This document shows, one piece after another, positions 8,314 to 16,621 of a DNA stretch of 64,000 bases. The notes under the pieces were generated by a model. That model ran no database searches. It saw only the letters and a program-made list of their open reading frames with translations, and was not told where the DNA came from. The position numbers and the translations under genes were made by a program. Source of the stretch: Streptomyces ardesiacus. Its GTDB lineage: Bacteria; Actinomycetota; Actinomycetes; Streptomycetales; Streptomycetaceae. Location: the NCBI RefSeq assembly GCF_003112575.1, contig NZ_BEWC01000001.1:1178001-1242000 (forward strand), read 5' to 3'. Each line of letters starts with the position of its first letter. Positions within the stretch are counted from its first letter, which is position 1.

Positions 8314-9048
8314 ATGGCTGACGAGTGCTTCCGGCATCCGCGGCTCGCCGCGCTCTACGACGTGTTCGACACCGACCGCGGCGACCTCGGCCCCTACCTG
8401 GACATGGCCGGCGAGTTCGGCGCCCGCAGCGCGCTGGACATCGGCTGCGGGACCGGGGTGTTCGCCCTGCTGCTGGCGGGCCGGGGCCTGGAGACCGTCG
8501 GTGTGGACCCGGCCGGAGCCTGCCTCGACGTGGCCCGGGGGAAGGCGGGGGCCGGCCGGGTGCGCTGGATCCTGGGCGACGCCACCTCGCTCCCCGCCCT
8601 GCGCGTCGACCTCGCGACCATGACGGCGAACGTCGCCCAGGAGATCACCGGCCGGTCCGCCTGGCGGGGAACGCTGCGCGGCGCGTACGAGGCCCTGCGG
8701 CCCGGCGGGCACCTGGTGTTCGAGACCCGGGACCCGGCCCGGCGGGCCTGGGAGGAGTGGACCCGCGCCCACACGCACAAGGTGGCGGAGTACCCCGGCA
8801 CCGGCACCGTCGAGAGCTGGTGCCACCTCCTGGACGTGAGCGGACCGCTCGTCACCTTCCGGTGGACCTACGTCTTCGGCGCGGACGGCGAGGTGCTGAC
8901 CTCCGACTCCACGCTGCGCTTCCGCGAGCGGGACGAGGTGGCGGCCGACCTGGCCGACCAGGGGTACGTGGTGCGGGAGGTGCGGGAGGCCCCCGACCGC
9001 CCGGGCAGGGAGTTCGTGTTCGTCGCGCGGCGCCCGCAGACGGCCTGA
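8314..9048 (+). CDS. class I SAM-dependent methyltransferase
   Basis: A 244-aa Rossmann-fold methyltransferase. Motif I is ALDIGCGTGVFALLLAGRG. The acidic ribose-binding residue is in VGVDPAGA, motif II is WILGDATSLP and the VTMTANV/AQEI strand follows. The C-terminal beta hairpin region (TFRWTYVFGADGEVLTSDSTLRF) is typical of ubiquinone/menaquinone or small-molecule methyltransferases. Substrate unknown. It is a single gene, divergent from the flavodoxin-like gene. Confidence 0.85.
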   Translation: MADECFRHPRLAALYDVFDTDRGDLGPYLDMAGEFGARSALDIGCGTGVFALLLAGRGLETVGVDPAGACLDVARGKAGAGRVRWILGDATSLPALRVDLATMTANVAQEITGRSAWRGTLRGAYEALRPGGHLVFETRDPARRAWEEWTRAHTHKVAEYPGTGTVESWCHLLDVSGPLVTFRWTYVFGADGEVLTSDSTLRFRERDEVAADLADQGYVVREVREAPDRPGREFVFVARRPQTA

Positions 9049-9160
9049 CGCCGACCGCGTCTCCGGCGGGGCGGCGTCCGGAACCCGGCAGCCAACGCGG
9101 CCCCCTCACTGCCCGGCCGTACCCCTGACGCGGCACGCGACGGGACGCCATCCTCGCCGC

Positions 9161-9952
9161 ATGGCCCGTTTCGAGCACACCGTCACCCTCGCCCCCGTGC
9201 CGCGCCGCTGGCTGGAGTCGTGCGTCGCCATGCTGCACGACCTCGCGCAGGACACGGAGGCCGAGGCAGGGCGGTTGCTGCTGCCCGACGGCCGCCCGCT
9301 GCCCGGCCTGGTGCTGGAGGAGGGGCGGCATCTGCGGCCGGGCGCGCGGTACCGGTCCGTGCCCGCCGAGGACGGGGAACCGGAGGCGGACCAGTGCGTG
9401 ACCGTGCTCGCCTGGGACCGCCGCCGGAAGACCGCGCTGGAGATCGTCACCGTCGAGGACGACCGGGGCCACCCCGTCCGGATCGACTGCGCCCTCGGGC
9501 TCACGAGCGCCGAACGGCCGCGCGAGGCGTCGCTGTCGGCGACGCTGAGCACGAGCGGCCGCAAGCGGGCGAAGTACCTGGGCGGCACCGGACGCGTCGA
9601 CCTCGACCTCGCGGGCTGGTGGCAGGCGAGCGGAACCGGCCGTCGCCCGTCCCGCGCGCCCCTGCGCGGGACCCTGACCCACGCGCTCGCCCGCGTCACC
9701 GTCACCGTCGTACCGCGCCCCGCCCCGGACGGACACTGGCGGGTGACCGTGAAGGCACGAGTGAGGGGCCGCTCCTTCGCCCGCCCGCTCCTGCCCCTCG
9801 CCGCGGCGGTGCTGGGGCGGCACGCCCGGCGGGAGGCCGCCGCGGCCCTGGACCGTGCCGCGGCGGCGTGGAACACCCACGTCCCCGCACTGGTCCGCAA
9901 GGACGCCGGCCGGCTGCGTGCCGAAGTGGCCGACGCGCTGCTCGACCCGTAG
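9161..9952 (+). CDS. conserved hypothetical protein
   Basis: A 263-aa protein I cannot assign to a family. It is predicted soluble, has no signal peptide or membrane segment and few cysteines. It contains alternating beta-type segments (CVTVLAWDRRRKTALEIVTVEDDRG, LTHALARVTVTVVPRP) and an Ala/Arg-rich helical end (residues about 205-263). Codon usage is ordinary for the replicon. The ATG at 9161 follows a CGGGACG stretch. It stands alone between the methyltransferase and the FAD-binding gene. Confidence 0.7.
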   Translation: MARFEHTVTLAPVPRRWLESCVAMLHDLAQDTEAEAGRLLLPDGRPLPGLVLEEGRHLRPGARYRSVPAEDGEPEADQCVTVLAWDRRRKTALEIVTVEDDRGHPVRIDCALGLTSAERPREASLSATLSTSGRKRAKYLGGTGRVDLDLAGWWQASGTGRRPSRAPLRGTLTHALARVTVTVVPRPAPDGHWRVTVKARVRGRSFARPLLPLAAAVLGRHARREAAAALDRAAAAWNTHVPALVRKDAGRLRAEVADALLDP

Positions 9953-10152
9953 GACGCGGCCCGCGAGACAGGGCCCGGAGACGTGACCCGCGGCGCGGCA
10001 CCGCGGAGGACGGCGCGTGGAAGGCGCACGGGAGAAACAAGTGAGCCCTGTACGCGCCCCCTGCGCGGTACGGACAATCCCAGTGACCGTGATCACCCGG
10101 CGGTGGACGCGGTGCGTCCGGCCGCCGACTCCCGGGAAGCAGGTCGATCGCC

Positions 10153-10875
10153 ATGCTGCTGCGTCAGCCCACATCCGTGTCCGAAGCACAGGAGTGCATG
10201 GCGCAGGGGGCGGTGCCCATCGGCGGGGCCACGCTCGTGTGGGCCACCTGGCAGCGCGACGGCTTCCCCGAACTGGCCATGTCCCTGCGCTCGCTGCCGG
10301 AGGCGACCGTCGTCGCCCCCGAGGCGCTGGGCGCGGCCGTGGTGCTGCAGCGGGTGGACGACCGGGTGCCGGAGGTGCTGCGCCGGGCGGCGGCCTCCGT
10401 GGGCACCGGAGCGGTACGCCGGACGGCCACCGTCGGCGGCAACCTGGTCGGCAGCAGCCTGCGCTGCCTGCTGCCCGCGGCCCTCGTGCTGGACGCCCGC
10501 GCCACGGTGCTGGGCCCCGACCGTCCCTACGAGACCGACCTGGCCGAGGTGATGGCGAAGCGTCACCTGCTGCTGGGGCTGCGCTGGCGCACCCCGCTGG
10601 CCAGCGGCTACCGCAAGCTCCCCGCCGAAGCCGGCGGCCCGCCGCCCCTGGTGGTCGCCACCGCCGTGCACGCCGACGGCCCGGGCCGGAACCTGCTGCG
10701 CGTCGCCGTGCGCGACGGCTACGACGTGCTCAGCGGGACGGCCCCGTGCGACACGGGTGCCGACGGGGCACTGGACACCCTGGCGGGAACGGACGTCGGC
10801 GCCCTGCCCGCCGCGGCCCGGGACGTGGTCCGCGAGCAGGTCGCCGGTCTCATGGACACCCTCGCCGGCCGCTGA
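10153..10875 (+). CDS. orphan FAD-binding subunit of molybdopterin-dehydrogenase type (CoxM/XdhB-like)
   Basis: A 240-aa protein of the FAD_binding_5 plus CO_deh_flav_C type. The first flavin loop is VPIGGATLVWATW (family PxAGGT). The second is RRTATVGGNLVGSSLRC (family TVGGNI). A complete molybdo-flavoenzyme also needs a 2Fe-2S subunit and a large Mo-cofactor subunit, and neither is present within the window. The first loop has GGA instead of GGT. It may serve as a stand-alone flavoprotein or a partner for enzymes elsewhere. It is convergent with the lysozyme gene. Confidence 0.8.
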   Translation: MLLRQPTSVSEAQECMAQGAVPIGGATLVWATWQRDGFPELAMSLRSLPEATVVAPEALGAAVVLQRVDDRVPEVLRRAAASVGTGAVRRTATVGGNLVGSSLRCLLPAALVLDARATVLGPDRPYETDLAEVMAKRHLLLGLRWRTPLASGYRKLPAEAGGPPPLVVATAVHADGPGRNLLRVAVRDGYDVLSGTAPCDTGADGALDTLAGTDVGALPAAARDVVREQVAGLMDTLAGR

Positions 10876-10904
10876 GCCCGCGGCCGGCGCCCCTCCGGTG
10901 CGCG

Positions 10905-11744
10905 TCAGCCGTTGGCCAGGGCCTTGACGCGGTCCAGCGAACCGTTGAACTTGTCGTGGTCCCCGACGGTCGGCCCGGACGAGGTGTACTGCCACATGGT
11001 GTGGAAGCCCCAGCCGGCCGGGAGCGCCCCGACGGTCGAGGCGTAGCGGGCGACCCACAGCGGGTTGCTCGCGCCGAAACCGCTGTAGTTCCCGGTGCAC
11101 TGCGTCCACCAGTTGGTGGACGTGTAGATGACGGCATGGCGGCCGGTGCGCGCCTTGTACCGGTCCAGGAAGGCCCGGATCCAGCTCACCATCTGACTGT
11201 GCGTCCGGCCGTAGCAGGTGGCCCCGTACGGGTTGTACTCGATGTCCAGGACGCCCGGCAGCGTCTTGCCGTCCTTGGACCAGGCCCCGCCGTGGTCGAC
11301 GAAGTAGTCGGCCTGGGCGGCGCCGCCGGCGGTGTCCGGGGTCGCGAAGTGGTACGCGCCGCGGACCATGCCGGCGTCGTACGAACCGCCGTACTGCTGG
11401 GCGAAGTACGGGTTCCGGTAGGAGGTCCCCTCGGTGGCCTTCACATAGGCCCACTTCACGCCGCTCTTCCACAGGGTCGGCCACGCGACGTTGCCCTGGT
11501 GGCTGGAGACGTCCACCCCCTCGGTCTGGGCGACGCGGGTGCCGACGGGACGGCCCTGGACCCCTTCGTGGGCCAGGACGCCCGTGCCCATGTGGGCGGT
11601 GCCGCGGGCGGGGGTCCGCGTGTCGTCGGCCGAGGCCGTGGCCGGGACCGCGGAGAGGGTCAGGAGGAGTGACTGGGCGGCGAGGATGACGCCCGAGGCG
11701 ATCAGGCGTGAGTGGCGTTGCGCCACGGCTATGGGTCTGCGCAT
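10905..11744 (-). CDS. secreted GH25 lysozyme (N,O-diacetylmuramidase)
   Basis: A 279-aa Streptomyces-type GH25 muramidase that hydrolyses peptidoglycan. The start at 11744 gives a basic N terminus (MRRP), a hydrophobic core (ASGVILAAQSLLLTLSAV) and an AxA-type cleavage after about residue 38. The catalytic domain runs from residue 76 to the end. Key acids are Asp78 (GVDVSSHQG) and Asp167/Glu169 (LDIEYNP). The domain ends in the family WQYTSSG...DKFNGS block. An ATG 9 nt further upstream is possible but has a weaker ribosome-binding site. Confidence 0.9.
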   Translation of the reverse strand: MRRPIAVAQRHSRLIASGVILAAQSLLLTLSAVPATASADDTRTPARGTAHMGTGVLAHEGVQGRPVGTRVAQTEGVDVSSHQGNVAWPTLWKSGVKWAYVKATEGTSYRNPYFAQQYGGSYDAGMVRGAYHFATPDTAGGAAQADYFVDHGGAWSKDGKTLPGVLDIEYNPYGATCYGRTHSQMVSWIRAFLDRYKARTGRHAVIYTSTNWWTQCTGNYSGFGASNPLWVARYASTVGALPAGWGFHTMWQYTSSGPTVGDHDKFNGSLDRVKALANG

Positions 11745-12063
11745 GGCACCCATCCGAACCGGAGTCGGGCCGCACCGCATCCCACACTCGTCCAGACGGA
11801 GCTGTCGGGCTGTCAGCCCGGAACCGTCCACCCCGACAGGAACGCCAGTACCACATCGCTGCGTTCGATGGGCGAGATGTCGGGAGAGTTCGCTCCTCGG
11901 TGGGGTCTGCGGTCGGTCCGGCCTGCGTGGCCGACGCGCTGACTAGCATGAACCGCACGCCCGCCGGAGTGATCACCATTCACCCGGTGGTACGGCTCCG
12001 GCCCGCGGCCGCTCCAGGTCGACCGGCCTTCTCCCCGCTCTCAAGGACCCGAGGGACCGCGGA
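11745..12063. other. 319-nt divergent region between GH25 lysozyme and cvnA
   Basis: Contains a small hairpin (CGGGCT-GTC-AGCCCG, 11806-11820) in the upstream region of the lysozyme gene. A possible -10 (TAGCAT, 11944-11949) faces cvnA but has no matching -35. The cvnA ribosome-binding site GAGGGA is at 12051-12056. No gene is evident. Confidence 0.5.
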
Positions 12064-13791
12064 ATGTCAGTGTCTGCACCCCCCACCCCGCCCCGGACGC
12101 AGAAACCCGGCCGCTCCACCCCGGCCGTCCCGCTGCTCGTGCTGCCGGCCGCCGCCGCGGCCGCCGGCGCCGCCTGGGCGGCCGCCCCCGAGACCGCCCG
12201 GAGCTGGACCGCGACCCTCGCCGTCACGTCCTGGCTGTGCGTCGCCGTGTCCGTGTGCCTCGGCTCCTACCTGGTCGGCCGGGCCCGCCGGACGGCGGCG
12301 GTCCGGCGGGCCGAGATCAGCGCCCTCAAGGCCCAGCTCGCCCAGGAGAACGCCGGGCTCGTGCACCTGGTCAACGTCGCCCTGCCCGGCATCGCGCAGC
12401 AAGTCCGCGACGGCACCGGCGCGGACGAGGCCGTCGCCAACACCGCTCCCTCCTCCGGCCCCCACCTGCGACAGGTCGCCCAGAGCTTCGCCGTTCTGGT
12501 GGAGGACGCCGTACGGCACGCCGCGGACGCCGAGTCCCGGCGGCAGCAGGCCGTGCGGGAGGCCCGCGCGGGCACCGCCGAGCTGGAACACCTCACGGAC
12601 AGCACCCTGCCCGCGGCGGTGGAGAAGCTGCGGGACGGCACCTCGGCGGAGATCGTCCTGTCCGAACTGGACTGGCCCCGGGGGAGCGCGGCGCGCGCCT
12701 GCGCCGAGCTGTTCGTGCGGGAACTGGCCCACAGCGAACGGCGCACCGCCGCCGCGCAGGCCGCCTCCGCCAAGTCCCTCAGCCGCGTCCAGGCCAAGGC
12801 CGTCAGCATGCTCGCCGACCTGAGGGAGATGCAGGACCGGCACGGCGAGGAGGTCCTCGGCGACCTGCTGCGCCTGGACCACAGCACCTCGCAGCTCGGC
12901 CTCATCACCGACCGGCTGGCCCTCCTGATGGGCGGGCGCTCCAGCCGGGCCTGGAACAGGCCCATCGTGATGGAGAGCATCCTGCGCGGCGCCGTCGGCC
13001 GGATCGCCGCCTACCAGCGGGTCCGCATGCACTGCTCCACCAACGCCGCGATCTCCGGCTACGCGGCCGAGGGCGTCATGCACCTGCTGGCCGAACTCAT
13101 GGACAACGCCGCCAACTTCTCGCCGCCCATCGACGAGGTCCACGTCTACGTGGAGGAACGTACCGCCGGAATCGTCGTCACCATCGAGGACAGCGGGCTG
13201 AAGATGGCCGACGCGGCCATGCGCCACGCCGAACAGGCCGTGTCGGGGCGGATGAACGACCTGGCCTCGCTGCAGGGCACCCGCCTCGGCCTCGCCGTGG
13301 TGGGACGACTGGCAGCCAAGTACGGCGTCGGGGTCAGCTACCGGCCCTCCTCGCGCGGCGGCACGGGCGTCGTCGTCCTGGTGCCGCCCCAGCTGCTCGC
13401 CCAGCAACGGGAGCCGGCGCCCGCCCTGGCCGGCCGCACCTTCGGAGGTGCCGGCACCTCCGCCGTCCCCGGTCCCGCCCCCGCCGCGGAGGTCCCGGCC
13501 TTCGCGCGGCGCGTCCCGGACGTCCGGCCGGCGGAGCCGGCCCGGCTGCCCGCACAGACGGCGCGGCCCGGCCCCGCGGCGGCCACGTCGGGCGGCCTGC
13601 CCGTGCGCTCCCCGGGGCGCACCATGGCCGAGGCCGACGCGGAGCGCGAACGGCGGGACGACCACCGGCGGCCCGCCGAACCGGCGGCGTCCGCCCCCCG
13701 CGACGCCGGGGCCAGCTTCGGCGCCTTCCACCGCGGACGGCGGTCCGCAGCGGCGGGCGGGGCACCGGAGTCCGAACCGCCCGCCCCCTAG
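12064..13791 (+). CDS. cvnA: conservon sensor-like histidine kinase CvnA
   Basis: A 575-aa membrane protein. Two transmembrane segments (about 19-41 and 48-70) with almost no extracytoplasmic loop are followed by a long helical region (about 75-290) with LRLDHSTSQLGLITDRL, where a His box would sit. The GHKL ATPase has the N box ELMDNAANFSPP and a G box ending GTRLGLAVVGRLAAKYG. The last 160 residues are Pro/Ala-rich and disordered. Conservon kinases work with CvnB-D as membrane-proximal G-protein-like complexes in Streptomyces; phosphotransfer is uncertain. First gene of cvnA-E; 118 nt separates it from cvnB. Confidence 0.9.
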   Translation: MSVSAPPTPPRTQKPGRSTPAVPLLVLPAAAAAAGAAWAAAPETARSWTATLAVTSWLCVAVSVCLGSYLVGRARRTAAVRRAEISALKAQLAQENAGLVHLVNVALPGIAQQVRDGTGADEAVANTAPSSGPHLRQVAQSFAVLVEDAVRHAADAESRRQQAVREARAGTAELEHLTDSTLPAAVEKLRDGTSAEIVLSELDWPRGSAARACAELFVRELAHSERRTAAAQAASAKSLSRVQAKAVSMLADLREMQDRHGEEVLGDLLRLDHSTSQLGLITDRLALLMGGRSSRAWNRPIVMESILRGAVGRIAAYQRVRMHCSTNAAISGYAAEGVMHLLAELMDNAANFSPPIDEVHVYVEERTAGIVVTIEDSGLKMADAAMRHAEQAVSGRMNDLASLQGTRLGLAVVGRLAAKYGVGVSYRPSSRGGTGVVVLVPPQLLAQQREPAPALAGRTFGGAGTSAVPGPAPAAEVPAFARRVPDVRPAEPARLPAQTARPGPAAATSGGLPVRSPGRTMAEADAERERRDDHRRPAEPAASAPRDAGASFGAFHRGRRSAAAGGAPESEPPAP

Positions 13792-13909
13792 GTGCCGGAC
13801 CGACGCCCTACCGGCACACCGCCCGGCACGGTACGGCGCAGCCCGGTACCCCCACCCCGCCTCTCGCCCCCCTCGCTCGTGCCGCTCCTGAGATTGGAGG
13901 AACGGGCCG

Positions 13910-14368
13910 GTGACCGCAGCACCAGGAACCACCGTCCCCGCACCCACCATGCAGACCACCGACAACAGCCTCACCTGGCTCCTGCAGAACCTCCTGGACC
14001 GCACCCCCGGTACCCGCCACGCCCTCGTCCTGTCCCGCGACGGTCTCAAGCTCTGCTGGACCGAGCACCTCACCCTCGACCGCGCCGACCAGCTCGCCGC
14101 GATCTGTTCGGGCATCCAGGCCCTCGCCCAGGGCGCCTCCGTCGAATTCGGCAACGGCACCGGCGGCGTCCGGCACTCCATGACCGAGTTCCACGGCGGC
14201 CTGCTGTTCATCGTGGAGGCGGGCCAGGGCGCCCACCTGGCCGTCGTCGCGGTGGAGGACGCCGACCCCGGCGTGGTCGGCCACCAGATGACCGAGATGG
14301 TCGAGCAGATCGGCGACCACCTGAGGGCCGAGCCCCGCCACGCCGTCCCCGGGAGCAGCTCGTCGTGA
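13910..14368 (+). CDS. cvnB: roadblock/LC7-domain protein CvnB
   Basis: A 152-aa roadblock/LC7 (MglB-like) protein. The fold starts at LTWLLQNLLDRTPGTRHALVLSRDGL and continues through the HLTLDRADQLAAICSGIQALAQGAS helix and a final GLLFIVEAGQGAHLAVVA strand pair. In conservons this protein binds the GTPase and the kinase-like partner. The GTG start is preceded by TTGGAGG. Its stop overlaps the GTG of cvnC. Confidence 0.92.
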   Translation: MTAAPGTTVPAPTMQTTDNSLTWLLQNLLDRTPGTRHALVLSRDGLKLCWTEHLTLDRADQLAAICSGIQALAQGASVEFGNGTGGVRHSMTEFHGGLLFIVEAGQGAHLAVVAVEDADPGVVGHQMTEMVEQIGDHLRAEPRHAVPGSSSS

Positions 14369-14721
14369 CCCGCAGGCCCGTGGACACCGGCGCACCCGAC
14401 CGGCTCTACACGGTCACGGGCGGGCGCAGCCGGGCCGACGACTCCTTCGACCTCGTCACCCTGGTGGTCGCCGAGTGCGGGCCGACGGCCGGCATGCAGT
14501 CGGAACACGTCCGCATCCTCGACCTGTGCCGGCACCCCACGGCCGTGGTGGAACTCGCCGCCGAGCTGGCCCTGCCGATCACGGTGGTCCGCATCCTGCT
14601 CGGCGACCTGCTCGCCACCGGGACCATCACCGCCCGCCATCCGCGCCTGGGGCAGACCGCCGCGTCGCACCCCGATACCGCCCTTCTCCAGGAGGTGCTC
14701 CATGGGCTCCGCAACCTCTGA
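14365..14721 (+). CDS. cvnC: DUF742 conservon protein CvnC
   Basis: A 118-aa DUF742 protein beginning MTRRPVDTGAPDRLYTVTGG at the GTG that overlaps the cvnB stop (GTGA). The family core PDRLYTVTGGR...FDLVTLV is followed by a winged-helix-like part, HVRILDLCRHPTAVVELAAELALP...VRILLGDLLATG. The last 20 nt overlap the start of cvnD, so cvnB-C-D are translationally coupled. Confidence 0.9.
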   Translation: MTRRPVDTGAPDRLYTVTGGRSRADDSFDLVTLVVAECGPTAGMQSEHVRILDLCRHPTAVVELAAELALPITVVRILLGDLLATGTITARHPRLGQTAASHPDTALLQEVLHGLRNL

Positions 14722-15349
14722 CCCGCCGGCCGCCGCGCCCCCGGACGCCACCGCGCCCTCCGGCCGCAAGCCCCTGACCGACGCCGCGGAGACCGGGCTG
14801 AAGATCGTCGTCGTGGGAGGCTTCGGAGTCGGCAAGACCACCCTCGTCCGCTCGGTGAGCGAGATCCGGCCGCTCAACACCGAAGAGGTCATGACCCAGG
14901 CCGGGGTCGGCGTCGACGAGACGGGCTCGGTCACCGCGAAGACCACCACCACGGTGGCCTTCGACTTCGGCCGCATCAGCCTCAACGACCGCATGGTGCT
15001 GTACCTGTTCGGCGCCCCCGGCCAGGAGCGCTTCTGGTTCCTGTGGGACCGGCTGTTCTCCGGCACCCTCGGCGCGGTCGTCCTGGTGGACACCCGCCGG
15101 ATGGACGACTCCTGGTACGCGATAGACCGGCTGGAGCATCACCGCACCCCGTTCGTGGTGGCCGTGAACCGCTTCGACGACGACACCGCCCGGCACTCCC
15201 TGGACGAGATCCGGCAGGCCCTCGCGCTGCCCGACCACGTGCCGCTGATCGACTGCGACGCGCGGGTGCGGACGTCGGGCAAGACCGTGCTGGTCACCCT
15301 CGTGGACCACCTCTACCAACTGGCCCTGGCCCAGGAGAGCGCATCGTGA
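14702..15349 (+). CDS. cvnD: conservon Ras-like GTPase CvnD
   Basis: A 215-aa small GTPase of the Rup/MglA-like group. P loop GGFGVGKTTLV. The switch II region is LFGAPGQERFWFLWD (DxxG replaced by GxPGQ). The guanine-specificity motif is VAVNRFDD (NKxD-like) and the DCDAR loop follows. Residues 1-28 are Pro/Ala-rich. CvnD cycles GTP/GDP under CvnB/C control in published conservons. The start overlaps the end of cvnC. Confidence 0.92.
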   Translation: MGSATSDPPAAAPPDATAPSGRKPLTDAAETGLKIVVVGGFGVGKTTLVRSVSEIRPLNTEEVMTQAGVGVDETGSVTAKTTTTVAFDFGRISLNDRMVLYLFGAPGQERFWFLWDRLFSGTLGAVVLVDTRRMDDSWYAIDRLEHHRTPFVVAVNRFDDDTARHSLDEIRQALALPDHVPLIDCDARVRTSGKTVLVTLVDHLYQLALAQESAS

Positions 15350-16608
15350 CCGACCTCGACCCCTCGCCCCACCCCGTCCCCGCACCGGGCTGCCCCGCGC
15401 ACCCCGACGCCGTGCCGCTGGCCGGACTGGAGTACCAGCAGACGCCGTCGGAGCTGTACCGCGGACTGCGCGGCGCGCACGGCCCCGTCGCCCCCGTGCT
15501 CCTCGACGGCGGCATCCCCGCCTGGCTGGTCCTCGGCTACCCCGAGGTCAGCTACGTGACCAGCCACGACGAGCTGTTCGCCCGGGACTCGCGCCGCTGG
15601 AACCAGTGGGGCAGCATCCCGCCCGACTGGCCCCTGCTGCCCTACGTGGGCCACCAGCCGTCCGTCCTGTTCGCCGAGGGCGAGGAACACCGGCGGCGGG
15701 CCGGGGTCATCACCCAGGCACTGGCCGGCATCGACCAGTTCGAGCTGGCCCGGGACTGCCGGCACCTCGCCGGCCGGCTCATCGCCTCCTTCGCGGGCAG
15801 CGGCCGGGCCGAGCTGATGAGCGGCTACGCGCACCCGCTGCCGATGATCGCCGCCGTGCGGATGTGCGGGATGCCGCACGGCGGCGGCGAGACCCAGCAG
15901 CTCGTCGAGGACCTGCGCGTCTCCCTCGACGCGGCCGAGGGAGACGACCCGGTCGCCGCGTACACCCGCGTGGGCGAGCGCATCCACCGGCTGGTGCGCC
16001 ACAAGCGGGAACGCCCCGGCCCCGACGTCACCTCCCGGATGCTGACCCACCCGGCCGGACTGACCGACGAGGAGATCGTCCAGGACCTGATCTCCGTCAT
16101 CGCCGCCGCCCAGCAGCCCACCGCCAACTGGATCGGCAACACCCTGCGGCTGCTGCTCACCGACGAACGCTTCGCGCTCAACGTCTCCGGCGGCCGCCTC
16201 AGCGTGGGGGAGGCCCTCAACGAGGTGCTGTGGCTGGACACCCCCACGCAGAACTTCATCGGCCGCTGGGCCGTCAACGACACCCAGCTGGGCGGCCGCC
16301 AGATCCGGGCCGGAGACTGCCTCGTCCTCGGCCTCGCCGCAGCCAACACCGACCCGCAGCTCTGGCCCGAGGCACACGTCGGCGCCGAGAACTCCGCGCA
16401 CCTGTCCTTCAGCAACGGCGAACACCGGTGCCCCTACCCGGCGCCCCTGCTCGCCGACGTCATCGCCCGCACCGCGGTCGAAACGCTGCTCGAACGCCTT
16501 CCCGACCTCGTACTCGCCGTAGAACCGGGGGAGTTGACCTGGCGCCCGTCCATCTGGATGCGCGGCCTGACGACGCTGCCCGCCGTCTTCACCCCCGTCG
16601 TCGCCTGA
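15346..16608 (+). CDS. cvnE: conservon-associated cytochrome P450 lacking EXXR (CYP157-like CvnE)
   Basis: A 420-aa P450. Heme-ligand loop FSNGEHRCPYPAPLLA with Cys362; the position after Cys is Pro, and the family Gly is missing. The K helix reads NEVLWLDTP, i.e. Glu293-Val-Leu-Trp296, so the normally invariant Arg of EXXR is Trp. The I helix reads AAAQQPTAN in place of the usual acid-alcohol pair. The CYP157 family of Streptomyces is known to lack EXXR and to sit in conservons, so the assignment fits. The GTG start overlaps the cvnD stop region. Catalytic activity and redox partners are unknown. Confidence 0.88.
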   Translation: MTDLDPSPHPVPAPGCPAHPDAVPLAGLEYQQTPSELYRGLRGAHGPVAPVLLDGGIPAWLVLGYPEVSYVTSHDELFARDSRRWNQWGSIPPDWPLLPYVGHQPSVLFAEGEEHRRRAGVITQALAGIDQFELARDCRHLAGRLIASFAGSGRAELMSGYAHPLPMIAAVRMCGMPHGGGETQQLVEDLRVSLDAAEGDDPVAAYTRVGERIHRLVRHKRERPGPDVTSRMLTHPAGLTDEEIVQDLISVIAAAQQPTANWIGNTLRLLLTDERFALNVSGGRLSVGEALNEVLWLDTPTQNFIGRWAVNDTQLGGRQIRAGDCLVLGLAAANTDPQLWPEAHVGAENSAHLSFSNGEHRCPYPAPLLADVIARTAVETLLERLPDLVLAVEPGELTWRPSIWMRGLTTLPAVFTPVVA

Positions 16609-16621
16609 GGCGTACGGCCCG

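Noticed and set aside
12067..15093. A 1008-codon open frame antisense to the conservon genes
   Set aside because: It mirrors the codon bias of the plus-strand genes, has no ribosome-binding site or family pattern, and the sense genes carry clear motifs.
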